From: Propionibacteriaceae bacterium
Lineage (GTDB): Bacteria; Actinomycetota; Actinomycetes; Propionibacteriales; Propionibacteriaceae
Direction: 5' to 3'
Assembly: GCA_031271975.1 (NCBI GenBank)
Contig: JAISUR010000015.1
Location: 1 to 63,401 of the forward strand
Length of the DNA: 63,401 bases
A program made the translations under genes and the position numbers. The notes under the pieces are model-generated. The model saw only the letters and a program-made list of their open reading frames with translations, was not told the origin of the DNA and ran no database searches. Positions 36,958 through 45,012 of the stretch are shown piece by piece (position 1 is the stretch's first letter; each line of letters begins with the position of its first letter).

Positions 36958-39098
36958 GGGCGCCACTTGGAACTCCCAACGTCGACGGTGACGAGGCGCT
37001 GCGTGGGCCGCGTCAGGCACACATACAGCACCCGCTCGCCGCCCAGGCTCTCAGCCACCACGTCATCTGGGGCGACTACGACCACCGCGTCATATTCCAG
37101 GCCTTTGGCCCCCAGCGGGCTGACCAATGAGAGCCGGTCGCCCAGCGTCTTGCCGCCGGGCGTTTCCGGAAGCGCCGCCAGCGCCTGCTGACGCGACGGC
37201 GGGACGATCACTCCAACCGTGCCGTCGACCAGGCCTGCCAACTCGGCAAGCTTGCCCGACAGCAGCGACTCCAGGCTGGACTCGTCGGTATCGAGCAATT
37301 CTGGCTGGATGCCCGTGGAGCGCACCGCATGGGGCAGGTCGGCCTGCGGATAGGCCTTGCGAATCACCGCCGCGGCCAGATCGAACACTTCGGCCGGCGA
37401 GCGGTAGTTGGTGGACAGCCGAAACTCGCGATGCGGGGCGGCGCCGACCACTTCGTTGAGCGCCTTTTGGGCCTCCGCCGCGTCGGGCCACGAGCTTTGG
37501 GCGGCGTCTCCCACGATCGTCCAGCTCGCCTGGCGTCCGCGGCGGCGCAGCATCCGCCACTGCATCGGTGAGATGTCTTGGGCTTCATCGACGAGCACAT
37601 GCGCGAAGCTCTGCTGGCGGTCCTGCGGCTCTTCGCGGGTGTCGGTCAGGATGTCGGCCATGGTGATGATCTCGGAGACTTCGGAACCTTCGGGCAGGAA
37701 CACCAATTGCGAGTCGTCGCCCTCATCGGGTGCGATTGGCCCGAGTTGCGCCGCCAATTCATCCAGCAGCGCGATGTCGGCCACCGACCATTCGTCCAGG
37801 TAGCTCTCTGCCAGCGTGCGCTGTTCGGCGGGCGTCAGGATGCCCTCGGACACCTGTCCGACGACGCGCGGGTCGCGCAGGCGCGCGAGCACCGTGGTGG
37901 GGCTCAGATCAGGCCACCAGGATTGGATGAACATGCGGTATGCCGCCGCCGACGTGATCAGATCCCGGACCGTTTCGGCGCTCTGTTCCAGATCGTCGGG
38001 GAGTTGCGCCGCCAGGGCCGCGACGATGGCGTCCTCGGCGGCGGGCCGCCCGGCATTCGCCTTGGTCCGGGTCAGCACGTCGCGGCGGATACGTTCGAGT
38101 TGCGGGGTGTTCAGGCTCAGCACATTGCCTTTGACGGTGACTGTGAGCTTGTCCGCCTCCTGGTCCACCAGCGGCAGCGAGATGAGCCGGGTGAGCAGCG
38201 GCACCATCCGCAGGCTGCCTTTGATCGCGGCAGCCGCGGCTGGGTCGATGCGTTCGCTGGAGAACCCCAGCACGTCGACGGCCACCTGCCCCACTGCCCG
38301 CAAGGTGACGGAATCCTCGCCGAGGCTGGGCAGCACCCGCTCGATGTAGTTCATGAACAGCGCGCTGGGCCCGACTACCAGAATCCCGCCGCGCTCGAAG
38401 CGGCGCCGGTTCGAATAGAGCAGATATGCGGCGCGGTGCAGGGCGACGACTGATTTGCCGGTGCCGGGCCCGCCGGAAATGGACGTGATGCCTTTGTGGT
38501 CCGCGCGGATCGCCTCGTCCTGTTCGGCCTGGATCGTGGCGACGATGTCGCGCATCTGGTGTCCGCGGGCCCGCTTCAAGGCTGCCATCAGGGCGCCTTC
38601 GCCGATGATGACGAGATCTTGCGCGGATTCGTCCAGCAGGTCGTCTTCGATGCCGACAACTCTGTCGTTGCGGCAACGCAGCACGCGGCGCCGCACCACG
38701 CCCATCGGGTGGTTGGCGGTGGCCCGGTAGAACGGCTCGGCGGCGCGGGCCCGCCAGTCGATCACGAGCGGTTCGTAGTCTTCGTCGCGCACGCCGATGC
38801 GGCCGATGTAGCGGATTTCGCGGTCGGTGTGGTCCAGCCTGCCGAATACGAGGCCCTCGTGTTCGGCGTCGAGGACGGCCAACCGCCGCGCCGCCTGGAA
38901 AGCGAACGCGTCGCGTTCGAAAAGCGCTGTGCCGTCTTCTTCGCGGACATATGTCTCGCGGTCCGACTGGAATATCTCTTGCCCCTGTTTGGCGACACTC
39001 TTGGCAGACTTCGTCGCCTCGTCGAGGTACTGGTAGACCAAATCGACGTGCGCCTGCTCCACCGCGAGTTCTTGCTGGAGTATCTCCGCTGAATCCAC
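36954..39098 (-). CDS. HelD-family RNA polymerase-associated ATPase (UvrD-like fold)
   Basis: 714 residues. A coiled-coil N-terminus (ILQQELAVEQAHVDLVYQYL) is followed by YIGRIGVRDEDYEPLVIDWR and AAEPFYRATANHPMGVVRRR, characteristic of HelD. Walker A is GGPGTGKSVVALHRAAYLLY, Walker B VLVDEAQDI, and the C-terminus has SPLGAKGLEYDAVVV. HelD removes stalled RNA polymerase from DNA and, in some actinobacteria (HelR), protects against rifampicin. Start GTG 39098 follows AAGGG; a -10 TAGACT lies at 39131-39136. Confidence 0.9.
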   Translation of the reverse strand: MDSAEILQQELAVEQAHVDLVYQYLDEATKSAKSVAKQGQEIFQSDRETYVREEDGTALFERDAFAFQAARRLAVLDAEHEGLVFGRLDHTDREIRYIGRIGVRDEDYEPLVIDWRARAAEPFYRATANHPMGVVRRRVLRCRNDRVVGIEDDLLDESAQDLVIIGEGALMAALKRARGHQMRDIVATIQAEQDEAIRADHKGITSISGGPGTGKSVVALHRAAYLLYSNRRRFERGGILVVGPSALFMNYIERVLPSLGEDSVTLRAVGQVAVDVLGFSSERIDPAAAAAIKGSLRMVPLLTRLISLPLVDQEADKLTVTVKGNVLSLNTPQLERIRRDVLTRTKANAGRPAAEDAIVAALAAQLPDDLEQSAETVRDLITSAAAYRMFIQSWWPDLSPTTVLARLRDPRVVGQVSEGILTPAEQRTLAESYLDEWSVADIALLDELAAQLGPIAPDEGDDSQLVFLPEGSEVSEIITMADILTDTREEPQDRQQSFAHVLVDEAQDISPMQWRMLRRRGRQASWTIVGDAAQSSWPDAAEAQKALNEVVGAAPHREFRLSTNYRSPAEVFDLAAAVIRKAYPQADLPHAVRSTGIQPELLDTDESSLESLLSGKLAELAGLVDGTVGVIVPPSRQQALAALPETPGGKTLGDRLSLVSPLGAKGLEYDAVVVVAPDDVVAESLGGERVLYVCLTRPTQRLVTVDVGSSKWRP

Positions 39099-39281
39099 GT
39101 GCCGCCCTTCGCAAAGATGACCGAAGGGACAGTCTAGTAGCATTCGCAATAGCCTTGCGAACTGGTGTCCCAAGGATCAGAACATAGGCCGATTTGGGCC
39201 CATTACCCCGACTGGAGTAAGATCGTCCCTTGCATGTACTGTGCGCGTGAGCGTGCGCAAGTGAACGAGAGACGGGAGTCG

Positions 39282-39506
39282 ATGGCCAAGAAGGAAGGCG
39301 CCCTCGAGCAAGAGGGGACGGTTGTGGAAGCGCTGCCAAACGCCATGTTCCGTGTGGAGCTGGCAAATGGGCACCGGGTGCTCGCCACGATCTCCGGGAA
39401 GATGCGGCAGCATTACATCCGCATAATTCCCGCCGACCGGGTGGTTGTCGAGATTTCTCCCTATGACCTCAGCCGCGGGCGCATCGTCTTCCGCCACCGT
39501 TCATGA
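39282..39506 (+). CDS. infA: Translation initiation factor IF-1
   Basis: 74 residues; an OB-fold factor that occupies the ribosomal A site during initiation. [40 protein letters not shown] and [15 protein letters not shown] are typical, slightly longer than the usual 72. GGGAG precedes the ATG. First gene of infA-rpmJ-rpsM-rpsK-rpsD-rpoA-rplQ; TAAGAT near 39218 is a likely -10. Confidence 0.97.
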   Translation: MAKKEGALEQEGTVVEALPNAMFRVELANGHRVLATISGKMRQHYIRIIPADRVVVEISPYDLSRGRIVFRHRS

Positions 39507-39534
39507 CGCATATCAACCAGCAGAAGGAAGCTTG

Positions 39535-39648
39535 ATGAAGGTACAGCCCAGCGTCAAGAAAGTCTGCGACAAGTGCAAGGTGATTCGCCGGCACGGTCGC
39601 GTGATGGTGATCTGCGAAAACCCGCGCCACAAGCAGCGCCAAGGCTGA
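39535..39648 (+). CDS. rpmJ: Ribosomal protein bL36
   Basis: 37 residues, the normal size. All four zinc-site residues of the zinc-binding form are present: VCDKCK and VICENPRHK. Start ATG 39535 after AAGGAAG. Confidence 0.96.
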   Translation: MKVQPSVKKVCDKCKVIRRHGRVMVICENPRHKQRQG

Positions 39649-39724
39649 AGCCCGACGCGGGACGCGGATCAGATAACTGAATAACGCATCAAATAAGAAC
39701 GTGATCGCAACCGGGTCAAATGAT

Positions 39725-39832
39725 TGGGCCCGGACACCTCTGGACGAAGGCCAGAGCTTGGGGGAAGCTCCAAGACGCATCGCGCAAGACACCTTCGCGG
39801 AGCGCAAGCTTCGTTAACCGAAAGGTAACCGC
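39725..39832 (+). ncRNA. Structured leader between rpmJ and rpsM
   Basis: CTCTGG/CCAGAG (39738-39743 with 39751-39756) and GAGCTT/AAGCTC (39754-39759 with 39765-39770) share the bases GAG at 39754-39756 and so cannot form together. GCGCAAG and CTTCG elements follow, then AAAGG before rpsM. This could be an autoregulatory r-protein leader, as S4 controls the alpha operon ahead of rpsM in E. coli, but no known leader family is recognised. Confidence 0.35.
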
Positions 39833-39835
39833 CTA

Positions 39836-40210
39836 ATGGCACGCCTCATTGGGGTTGACCTGCCGCGCGACAAGCGGCTGGAAGTCGCCCTCACCTACAT
39901 CTTTGGCATCGGTCGTACCCGTGCCAAGGAGACCCTGGAAGCCACTGGAGTCAGCGGCGATGTCCGGGTTCATCAACTCACCGACGAACAGCTCGTGAAG
40001 CTTCGCGACCACATCGAAGCCAATTACGAGACTGAAGGCGATCTGCGGCGCAGCGTCGCCGCCGACATCCGTCGCAAGATCGAGATCGGCTCCTATCAGG
40101 GCCGTCGTCATCGCCAAGGTCTTCCCGTCCGCGGTCAGCGCACCCGGACAAACGCCCGCACTCGCAAGGGCAAGAAGAAGGCCGTCGCCGGTAAGAAGAA
40201 GGCCAAGTAG
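39836..40210 (+). CDS. rpsM: Ribosomal protein uS13
   Basis: 124 residues. [40 protein letters not shown] and the C-terminal [17 protein letters not shown] are standard; it sits at the small-subunit head and bridges to the large subunit. Confidence 0.97.
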   Translation: MARLIGVDLPRDKRLEVALTYIFGIGRTRAKETLEATGVSGDVRVHQLTDEQLVKLRDHIEANYETEGDLRRSVAADIRRKIEIGSYQGRRHRQGLPVRGQRTRTNARTRKGKKKAVAGKKKAK

Positions 40211-40240
40211 GCCACCGGATCCAGGAGATAGTAAAGAAAT

Positions 40241-40660
40241 ATGGCAACTGCAGGCCGTACCGCAGCGCAGAAAGCCGCTGCGAAGACGAAGGTCCGCCGC
40301 AAGGAAAAGAAGAACATTGTCGCCGGCCAGGCGCACATCAAGTCGACCTTCAACAACACGATCATTTCGATCACCGATCCGGCTGGTTCGGTGATCGCAT
40401 GGGCCAGCGCCGGCACTGTCGGCTTTAAGGGCTCCCGCAAGTCCACACCGTTCGCAGCAGGCATGGCCGCTGAAGCCGCCGGACGCCGCGCCATGGAGCA
40501 CGGCATGAAGCGCGTGGACGTCTTCGTGAAGGGCCCGGGCTCGGGGCGTGAGACGGCCATCCGCTCGCTGGGCGCCGTCGGTCTCGAAATCGGCCCGATC
40601 CAGGACGTCACGCCAGTCCCGCACAATGGCTGCCGCCCGCCGAAGCGCCGCAGGGTTTAA
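40241..40660 (+). CDS. rpsK: Ribosomal protein uS11
   Basis: 139 residues, platform protein near the mRNA exit. [65 protein letters not shown] lies ahead of ATG. Confidence 0.97.
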   Translation: MATAGRTAAQKAAAKTKVRRKEKKNIVAGQAHIKSTFNNTIISITDPAGSVIAWASAGTVGFKGSRKSTPFAAGMAAEAAGRRAMEHGMKRVDVFVKGPGSGRETAIRSLGAVGLEIGPIQDVTPVPHNGCRPPKRRRV

Positions 40661-40671
40661 GGAGTAGGAAA

Positions 40672-41277
40672 ATGGCTCGCTATACCGGTCCAATCACCAA
40701 GAAGTCCCGCCGCCTGGGCACGGATCTGGTCGGCAACGACCAGGCGTACAACCGCCGCCCGTACCCTCCCGGCATGCACGGCCGCGGCCGCGCCAAAGAA
40801 TCCGAGTACTTGCTGCAGCTCAAGGAGAAGCAGAAGGCGCGTTATGCCTATGGCGTCCTGGAGAAGCAGTTCCGCCGCTACTACGAAGAGGCCACGCGCC
40901 TTTCCGGCAAGACTGGCGACAACCTGCTGATCATCCTCGAATCCCGCCTCGACAACGTCGTTTACCGCGCTGGTTTTGCCGCCACGCGGCGCCAAGCCCG
41001 GCAGCTCGTGGTGCACGGCCACTTCTTGGTCAACGGCCAGAAGGTCAATGTGCCCAGCTTCCGCGTGTCGGCATACGACGTAATCGATGTGAAGCCGAAG
41101 TCGCAGAACATCTATCCGCTGCTGGTGGCGCGCGAGACGCACCACGAGCGCACCATCCCGGCGTGGCTGACAGTCAAGCCGAACCGGATGCGCATCCTCG
41201 TCCACCAACTGCCCGTCCGCGAGCAGATCACCGTCGACGTCAACGAGCAGTTGATCGTCGAACTCTATTCGAAGTAG
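40672..41277 (+). CDS. rpsD: Ribosomal protein uS4
   Basis: 201 residues; binds 16S rRNA early in assembly. MARYTGPITKKSRRLGTDLV and the S4 domain RLDNVVYRAGFAATRRQARQ are clear. The N-terminal zinc cysteines found in some forms are absent, as in the C-minus type. In many bacteria uS4 represses its own operon. Confidence 0.97.
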   Translation: MARYTGPITKKSRRLGTDLVGNDQAYNRRPYPPGMHGRGRAKESEYLLQLKEKQKARYAYGVLEKQFRRYYEEATRLSGKTGDNLLIILESRLDNVVYRAGFAATRRQARQLVVHGHFLVNGQKVNVPSFRVSAYDVIDVKPKSQNIYPLLVARETHHERTIPAWLTVKPNRMRILVHQLPVREQITVDVNEQLIVELYSK

Positions 41278-41324
41278 TAATGCCGAGGGCCGTCATATAG
41301 CGGGCGGCCGGAAGGAAACCAGAA

Positions 41325-42320
41325 ATGCTAATCGCACAGCGTCCAATCCTGTCTGAAGAGACCGTCGACGACTTCCGTTCGCGGTTTGTCATCGAGCCGC
41401 TGGAGCCGGGCTTCGGCTACACGCTCGGCAATTCCCTGCGCCGCACGCTGCTGTCGTCCATCCCGGGCGCCGCTGTCACATCGATCAAGATCGAAGGCAA
41501 CCAGCACGAGTTCTCCACTCTGGAGGGCGTCGTGGAGGATGTCACCGAGATCGTGTTGAACATCAAGCAGCTCGTGTTGTCCTCGGAGGAGGACGAGCCG
41601 GTCGTCATGTACCTGCGCAAGTCGGGCGCCGGCGCGGTCACCGCCGCCGACATCACTCCGCCCGCGGGCGTCGAGATCCTGAACCCGGAGTTGCACCTGG
41701 CCACGCTGAACGAGACGGGCTCCATCGACATGGAGTTGGTCGTCGAGCGTGGCCGCGGCTATGTTTCCGCGGTCCAGAACAAGAATCCGGACGCCGAGAT
41801 CGGCCGTATCCCGGTCGATTCGCTGTATTCGCCGGTGCTGAAGGTGACGTACAAGGTGGAGGCGACCCGCGTCGAGCAGCGCACCGACTTCGACAAGCTG
41901 ATCGTGGACGTGGAGACGAAGCCCTCGATCAAGCCACGCGACGCGGTGGCTTCGGCCGGCAAGACGCTCGTGGAGTTGTTCTCGCTGGCCCGCGAGTTGA
42001 ACGTGGACGCCGAGGGCGTCGAGATCGGCCCGTCGCCGATGGACGAGCAGTTGGCCGCCGACATGGCGCTGCCCGTCGAGGAGTTGAAGCTGACCATGCG
42101 CAGCTACAACTGCCTCAAGCGCGAGGGCATCCACACTGTTAGCGAACTGGTGTCCCGCTCCGAGCAAGACTTGCTCGACATCCGCAACTTCGGCTCCAAG
42201 TCGATTGAGGAAGTCAAGCTGCGTCTGCACGAGATGGGCCTGTCGCTGAAGGATTCCGGCCCGGGGTTCGATCCGCTGAGCGCGCTCAGCCGCTACGACG
42301 ACGATTACGATCAGTACTGA
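41325..42320 (+). CDS. rpoA: RNA polymerase alpha subunit
   Basis: 331 residues. Assembly domain 1-230 ([38 protein letters not shown]), linker, then the C-terminal promoter- and activator-binding domain ([40 protein letters not shown]). Normal length. Confidence 0.98.
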   Translation: MLIAQRPILSEETVDDFRSRFVIEPLEPGFGYTLGNSLRRTLLSSIPGAAVTSIKIEGNQHEFSTLEGVVEDVTEIVLNIKQLVLSSEEDEPVVMYLRKSGAGAVTAADITPPAGVEILNPELHLATLNETGSIDMELVVERGRGYVSAVQNKNPDAEIGRIPVDSLYSPVLKVTYKVEATRVEQRTDFDKLIVDVETKPSIKPRDAVASAGKTLVELFSLARELNVDAEGVEIGPSPMDEQLAADMALPVEELKLTMRSYNCLKREGIHTVSELVSRSEQDLLDIRNFGSKSIEEVKLRLHEMGLSLKDSGPGFDPLSALSRYDDDYDQY

Positions 42321-42348
42321 TTCGAAGAAGACAACGAGGTAAGTTCAA

Positions 42349-43029
42349 ATGCCAAAGCCTACGAAGGGGCCGCGTTTCGGCGGCAGCCCGGCCCACCAGC
42401 GGATCATCTTGGCCAACCTGGCCACGCAGTTGTTCCAACACGGCAAGATCACCACGACCGAGGCGAAGGCCAAGCGTTTGCAGCCGCTGGCGGAGCGCTT
42501 GATCTCCAAGGCGAAGCGCGGCGACCTGCACAACCGCCGCATCGTGTTGCAGACGGTGCGCGACAAGGACGTCGTCCATGCGTTGTTCGCCGAGATCGCT
42601 CCGAAGCTCGCTGGCCGCGAGGGCGGTTACACGCGCATCACGAAGATCGGCCCGCGCAAGGGCGACAATGCCCCGATGGCCATCATCGAGGTGATTTCGG
42701 AAGATGTCGCCGCCAAGAAGGCGCCTGCGAAGGCCGACAAGCCTGCTGCGGAGAAGAAGCCTGCCGCCAAGGGCAAGAAGCCTGCCAAAGCCGCCGCCGC
42801 ATCGCCGGCCAGCCCGGCTTCGCCGGCAAGTCCGAAGTCGCCGGAATCTCCGGCTAGCCCGGCCAGCCCGAAGTCGCCAGCCAGCCCGAAGTCGCCCGAG
42901 TCCCCGGCCGAGGCCGAGTTGGTGGAGGCGGACGACGTGACCGAGATCGATCCGAAGGCTGCGGAAACCACCGCCGCCCAGGATCTGGCTGAGGAAGTCG
43001 AGGCCGCCGAGCAGGCCAAGGAAGGCTGA
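42349..43029 (+). CDS. rplQ: Ribosomal protein bL17 with long low-complexity tail
   Basis: 226 residues; residues 1-119 form ordinary bL17 ([40 protein letters not shown]). The other 107 are a tail: Lys/Ala-rich ([20 protein letters not shown]), then about a dozen Ser-Pro triplets of the kinds SPA, SPK and SPE, then an acidic end. Tails occur on actinobacterial bL17, but the Ser-Pro array is striking. Last gene of the cluster. Confidence 0.96.
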   Translation: MPKPTKGPRFGGSPAHQRIILANLATQLFQHGKITTTEAKAKRLQPLAERLISKAKRGDLHNRRIVLQTVRDKDVVHALFAEIAPKLAGREGGYTRITKIGPRKGDNAPMAIIEVISEDVAAKKAPAKADKPAAEKKPAAKGKKPAKAAAASPASPASPASPKSPESPASPASPKSPASPKSPESPAEAELVEADDVTEIDPKAAETTAAQDLAEEVEAAEQAKEG

Positions 43030-43050
43030 CCTGGGCTGGAAGATGGGCCC

Positions 43051-43066
43051 CTATACGTCCGTATAG
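43051..43066. other. Perfect small hairpin after rplQ
   Basis: CTATACG-TC-CGTATAG lies 22 bases after the rplQ stop. No T-run follows, so a factor-independent terminator is doubtful. Confidence 0.5.
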
Positions 43067-43132
43067 AGATTCCTGTTCCAAATACCCCCAACTTGTTGGC
43101 AATCCTAACCAGTTGGTGAGTATAGTTCTCTC

Positions 43133-43213
43133 TTGAGAGTGACACTCGGTTGATGTTTGTCTCCTGGGGGTGGGTAGACGGCTTCAAGCCCTTTGACCAA
43201 GTGTCACTCTCTT
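43133..43213. repeat. Inverted repeat with 53-base loop upstream of tRNA-Arg
   Basis: GAGAGTGACACT (43135-43146) is perfectly complementary to AGTGTCACTCTC (43200-43211), with pairing that continues imperfectly outwards. The region 43067-43235 has no gene and is AT-richer than its surroundings. Confidence 0.6.
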
Positions 43214-43235
43214 CAATTCCAAGACGCGGTAGTTT

Positions 43236-43308
43236 GGCCCTGTAGCTCAGAGGATAGAGCAGAGGTTTCCTAAACCTTGTGTCGGAGGTTCGACTCCTCC
43301 CAGGGTCG
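43236..43308 (+). tRNA. tRNA-Arg (anticodon CCT)
   Basis: A 73-base cloverleaf: acceptor GGCCCTG/CAGGGTC (one G-T), D stem GCTC/GAGC, anticodon stem GAGGT/ACCTT around TTCCTAA, T arm GGAGG-TTCGACT-CCTCC. No attachment-site duplication was noticed downstream. Confidence 0.94.
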
Positions 43309-43312
43309 CAAG

Positions 43313-43318
43313 TAGGCT
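43313..43318 (+). promoter_or_regulatory. -10 element TAGGCT of ugp
   Basis: TAGGCT-GCTGGCC-ATG, five bases after the tRNA-Arg 3' end; leaderless. Confidence 0.5.
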
Positions 43319-43325
43319 GCTGGCC

Positions 43326-44684
43326 ATGAGCGAGCAGGGATTGCAGGCATGCGTTGCCAAGATGGAAGAAGCCGGAGTCGATAAGGCCGCTATTGACGTG
43401 TTTGCGCACAACTACCGGGCGTTGGAGTCCGGCGCCAGCGGGCTGATTCCGGAGGATTCGATTGCGCCGTTGCTGGATCCGCCGCGATTGGCCGATGTGC
43501 CTGTCAGCGCCGCCGCGGGAGCGGATGCTTTGGGCAAGACAGTGATGATCAAACTGAACGGCGGCTTGGGCACATCGATGGGCCTGGACGGGCCGAAGAC
43601 GCTGCTCACCGCGCGCGACGGGAAGAACTTCTTGGACTTGATCGTCGGCCAAGTGGAGTACGCGCGGCAGGCTTACGGAGTGCGGCTGCCGCTGGTGTTG
43701 ATGAATTCGTTCCGGACGCGCAAGCCGACATTGGAGTACTTGGAACGCTATCCAGGCCTGGCGGTTCCAGGCTTGGCCCTGGACTTCCTGCAGAACATGG
43801 AGCCGAAGCTGTTGGCCGGTGACCTGACTCCCGTGTCTTGGCCTGCCGATCCGAGTTTGGAGTGGTGTCCGCCCGGCCACGGCGATCTGTATACGGCCTT
43901 GTGGGGCACAGGTCTGTTGCGCACCCTGCTCGACCAGGGCTATCGGTACGCATCGGTCGCGAACGGCGACAACTTGGGCGCCGCGCCGGACGCGCGGCTC
44001 GCGGGGTGGTTTGCCGCGTCGGGGGCGCCGTATGCGGCGGAAGTGTGTGAGCGCACTGTCAACGACCGCAAGGGCGGGCATTTGGCCGTGCGGAAATCGG
44101 ATGGGCAGTTGATCCTGCGCGACACGGCACAGACCCCGCCCGAGGACATGGACTATTTCACCGACGAGCACCGGCATCCGTTCTTCCATTGCAACAACCT
44201 TTGGCTCGACTTGGAGCGGGTGTACCAGACCCTGGCCGGGCGTGGCGGAATCCTGGGCCTGCCCCTGATCCGCAACGAGAAGACGGTGGACCCGACGGAT
44301 TCGTCCTCGCCGCAGGTGATCCAGTTGGAGTCGGCCATGGGCGCGGCGATCGAGGTGTTCCCGGGGGCGACGGCTATCGCCGTGGAGCGGGACCGTTTCC
44401 TGCCGGTGAAGACGACCAACGAATTGCTGCTGCTGCGTTCGGACGTGTTCGCGTTGGGCGAGGACGGCAGGCTGCGGCAACAAGTGGCCGAGTTGCCAGA
44501 GGTGGCGCTGGACTCCAAGTACTACAAGCTGATCGATGATTTCGAAGAGCGCATCCCGCAGGCTCCGTCGCTGCTGGCGGCGGAAGCCTTGCGTGTGAAG
44601 GGCGATTGGACGTTCGCGCCGGGCGTCAGGATCGAAGGCGTCGTGGAGTTGGCCGATCCGGGTACGCCTAGTGTCTATGCGTGA
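43326..44684 (+). CDS. UTP-glucose-1-phosphate uridylyltransferase (eukaryotic-type UDPGP)
   Basis: 452 residues, which is the UDPGP family also found in eukaryotes and some actinobacteria, not the GalU type. The nucleotide loop is IKLNGGLGTSMGLDGPKTLL; also LVLMNSFRTRKPTLEYL, EWCPPGHGDLYTALWGTGLL, VANGDNLGAAPDARLAGW and PVKTTNELLLLRSDVF. It makes UDP-glucose for glycogen, trehalose and envelope sugars. Leaderless start. Confidence 0.93.
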   Translation: MSEQGLQACVAKMEEAGVDKAAIDVFAHNYRALESGASGLIPEDSIAPLLDPPRLADVPVSAAAGADALGKTVMIKLNGGLGTSMGLDGPKTLLTARDGKNFLDLIVGQVEYARQAYGVRLPLVLMNSFRTRKPTLEYLERYPGLAVPGLALDFLQNMEPKLLAGDLTPVSWPADPSLEWCPPGHGDLYTALWGTGLLRTLLDQGYRYASVANGDNLGAAPDARLAGWFAASGAPYAAEVCERTVNDRKGGHLAVRKSDGQLILRDTAQTPPEDMDYFTDEHRHPFFHCNNLWLDLERVYQTLAGRGGILGLPLIRNEKTVDPTDSSSPQVIQLESAMGAAIEVFPGATAIAVERDRFLPVKTTNELLLLRSDVFALGEDGRLRQQVAELPEVALDSKYYKLIDDFEERIPQAPSLLAAEALRVKGDWTFAPGVRIEGVVELADPGTPSVYA

Positions 44685-45012
44685 ACGGGCGTTGGCGTTC
44701 GCCTTGACGGGTGAGGACCTGCCGGTTGTCGTCGGCGCGTTGCCACGGCAGTTGGCCGCTTTGGGCTGGGATGCCGATCGGATCGCGGATCAGGCCCGGT
44801 CGCGGCTGGACGGCGGTGAGGTTTGGCCGTGGCCTCCGCCGCGCGAATGGGTGGCCGAGGTTGGTTGGGCCGAGTTCGCCGCCAGCCTGCAAGCGCTGCG
44901 GGAGGAACTCGGCTGCTGGACGCTCCACGTGGCGGCGCCCAGCAGCCGCACCAAGCTCAACGCGGACGAACTACGGCTCATCCAGGAAGTGCCTCCCCAC
45001 CACGGCTCGTGA
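44677..45012 (+). CDS. Hypothetical protein
   Basis: 111 residues starting inside the end of ugp (ATG 44677; GTG 44671 possible), so probably coupled. Moderately charged, Trp-rich (EVWPWPPPREWVAEVGWAEF), no membrane helix or known motif seen. The 3' end overlaps the convergent surface-protein gene by 42 bases. Coding bias is similar to neighbours; I do not recognise the family. Confidence 0.55.
   Translation: MRERALAFALTGEDLPVVVGALPRQLAALGWDADRIADQARSRLDGGEVWPWPPPREWVAEVGWAEFAASLQALREELGCWTLHVAAPSSRTKLNADELRLIQEVPPHHGS

Noticed and set aside
43236-43325. Integrated element at tRNA-Arg
   Set aside because: No integrase gene and no duplicated tRNA 3' end was noticed; the next gene is housekeeping ugp.
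42627-44483. 618-codon minus-strand frame spanning rplQ, tRNA-Arg and ugp
   Set aside because: It translates a tRNA gene and the reverse of two well-defined proteins.
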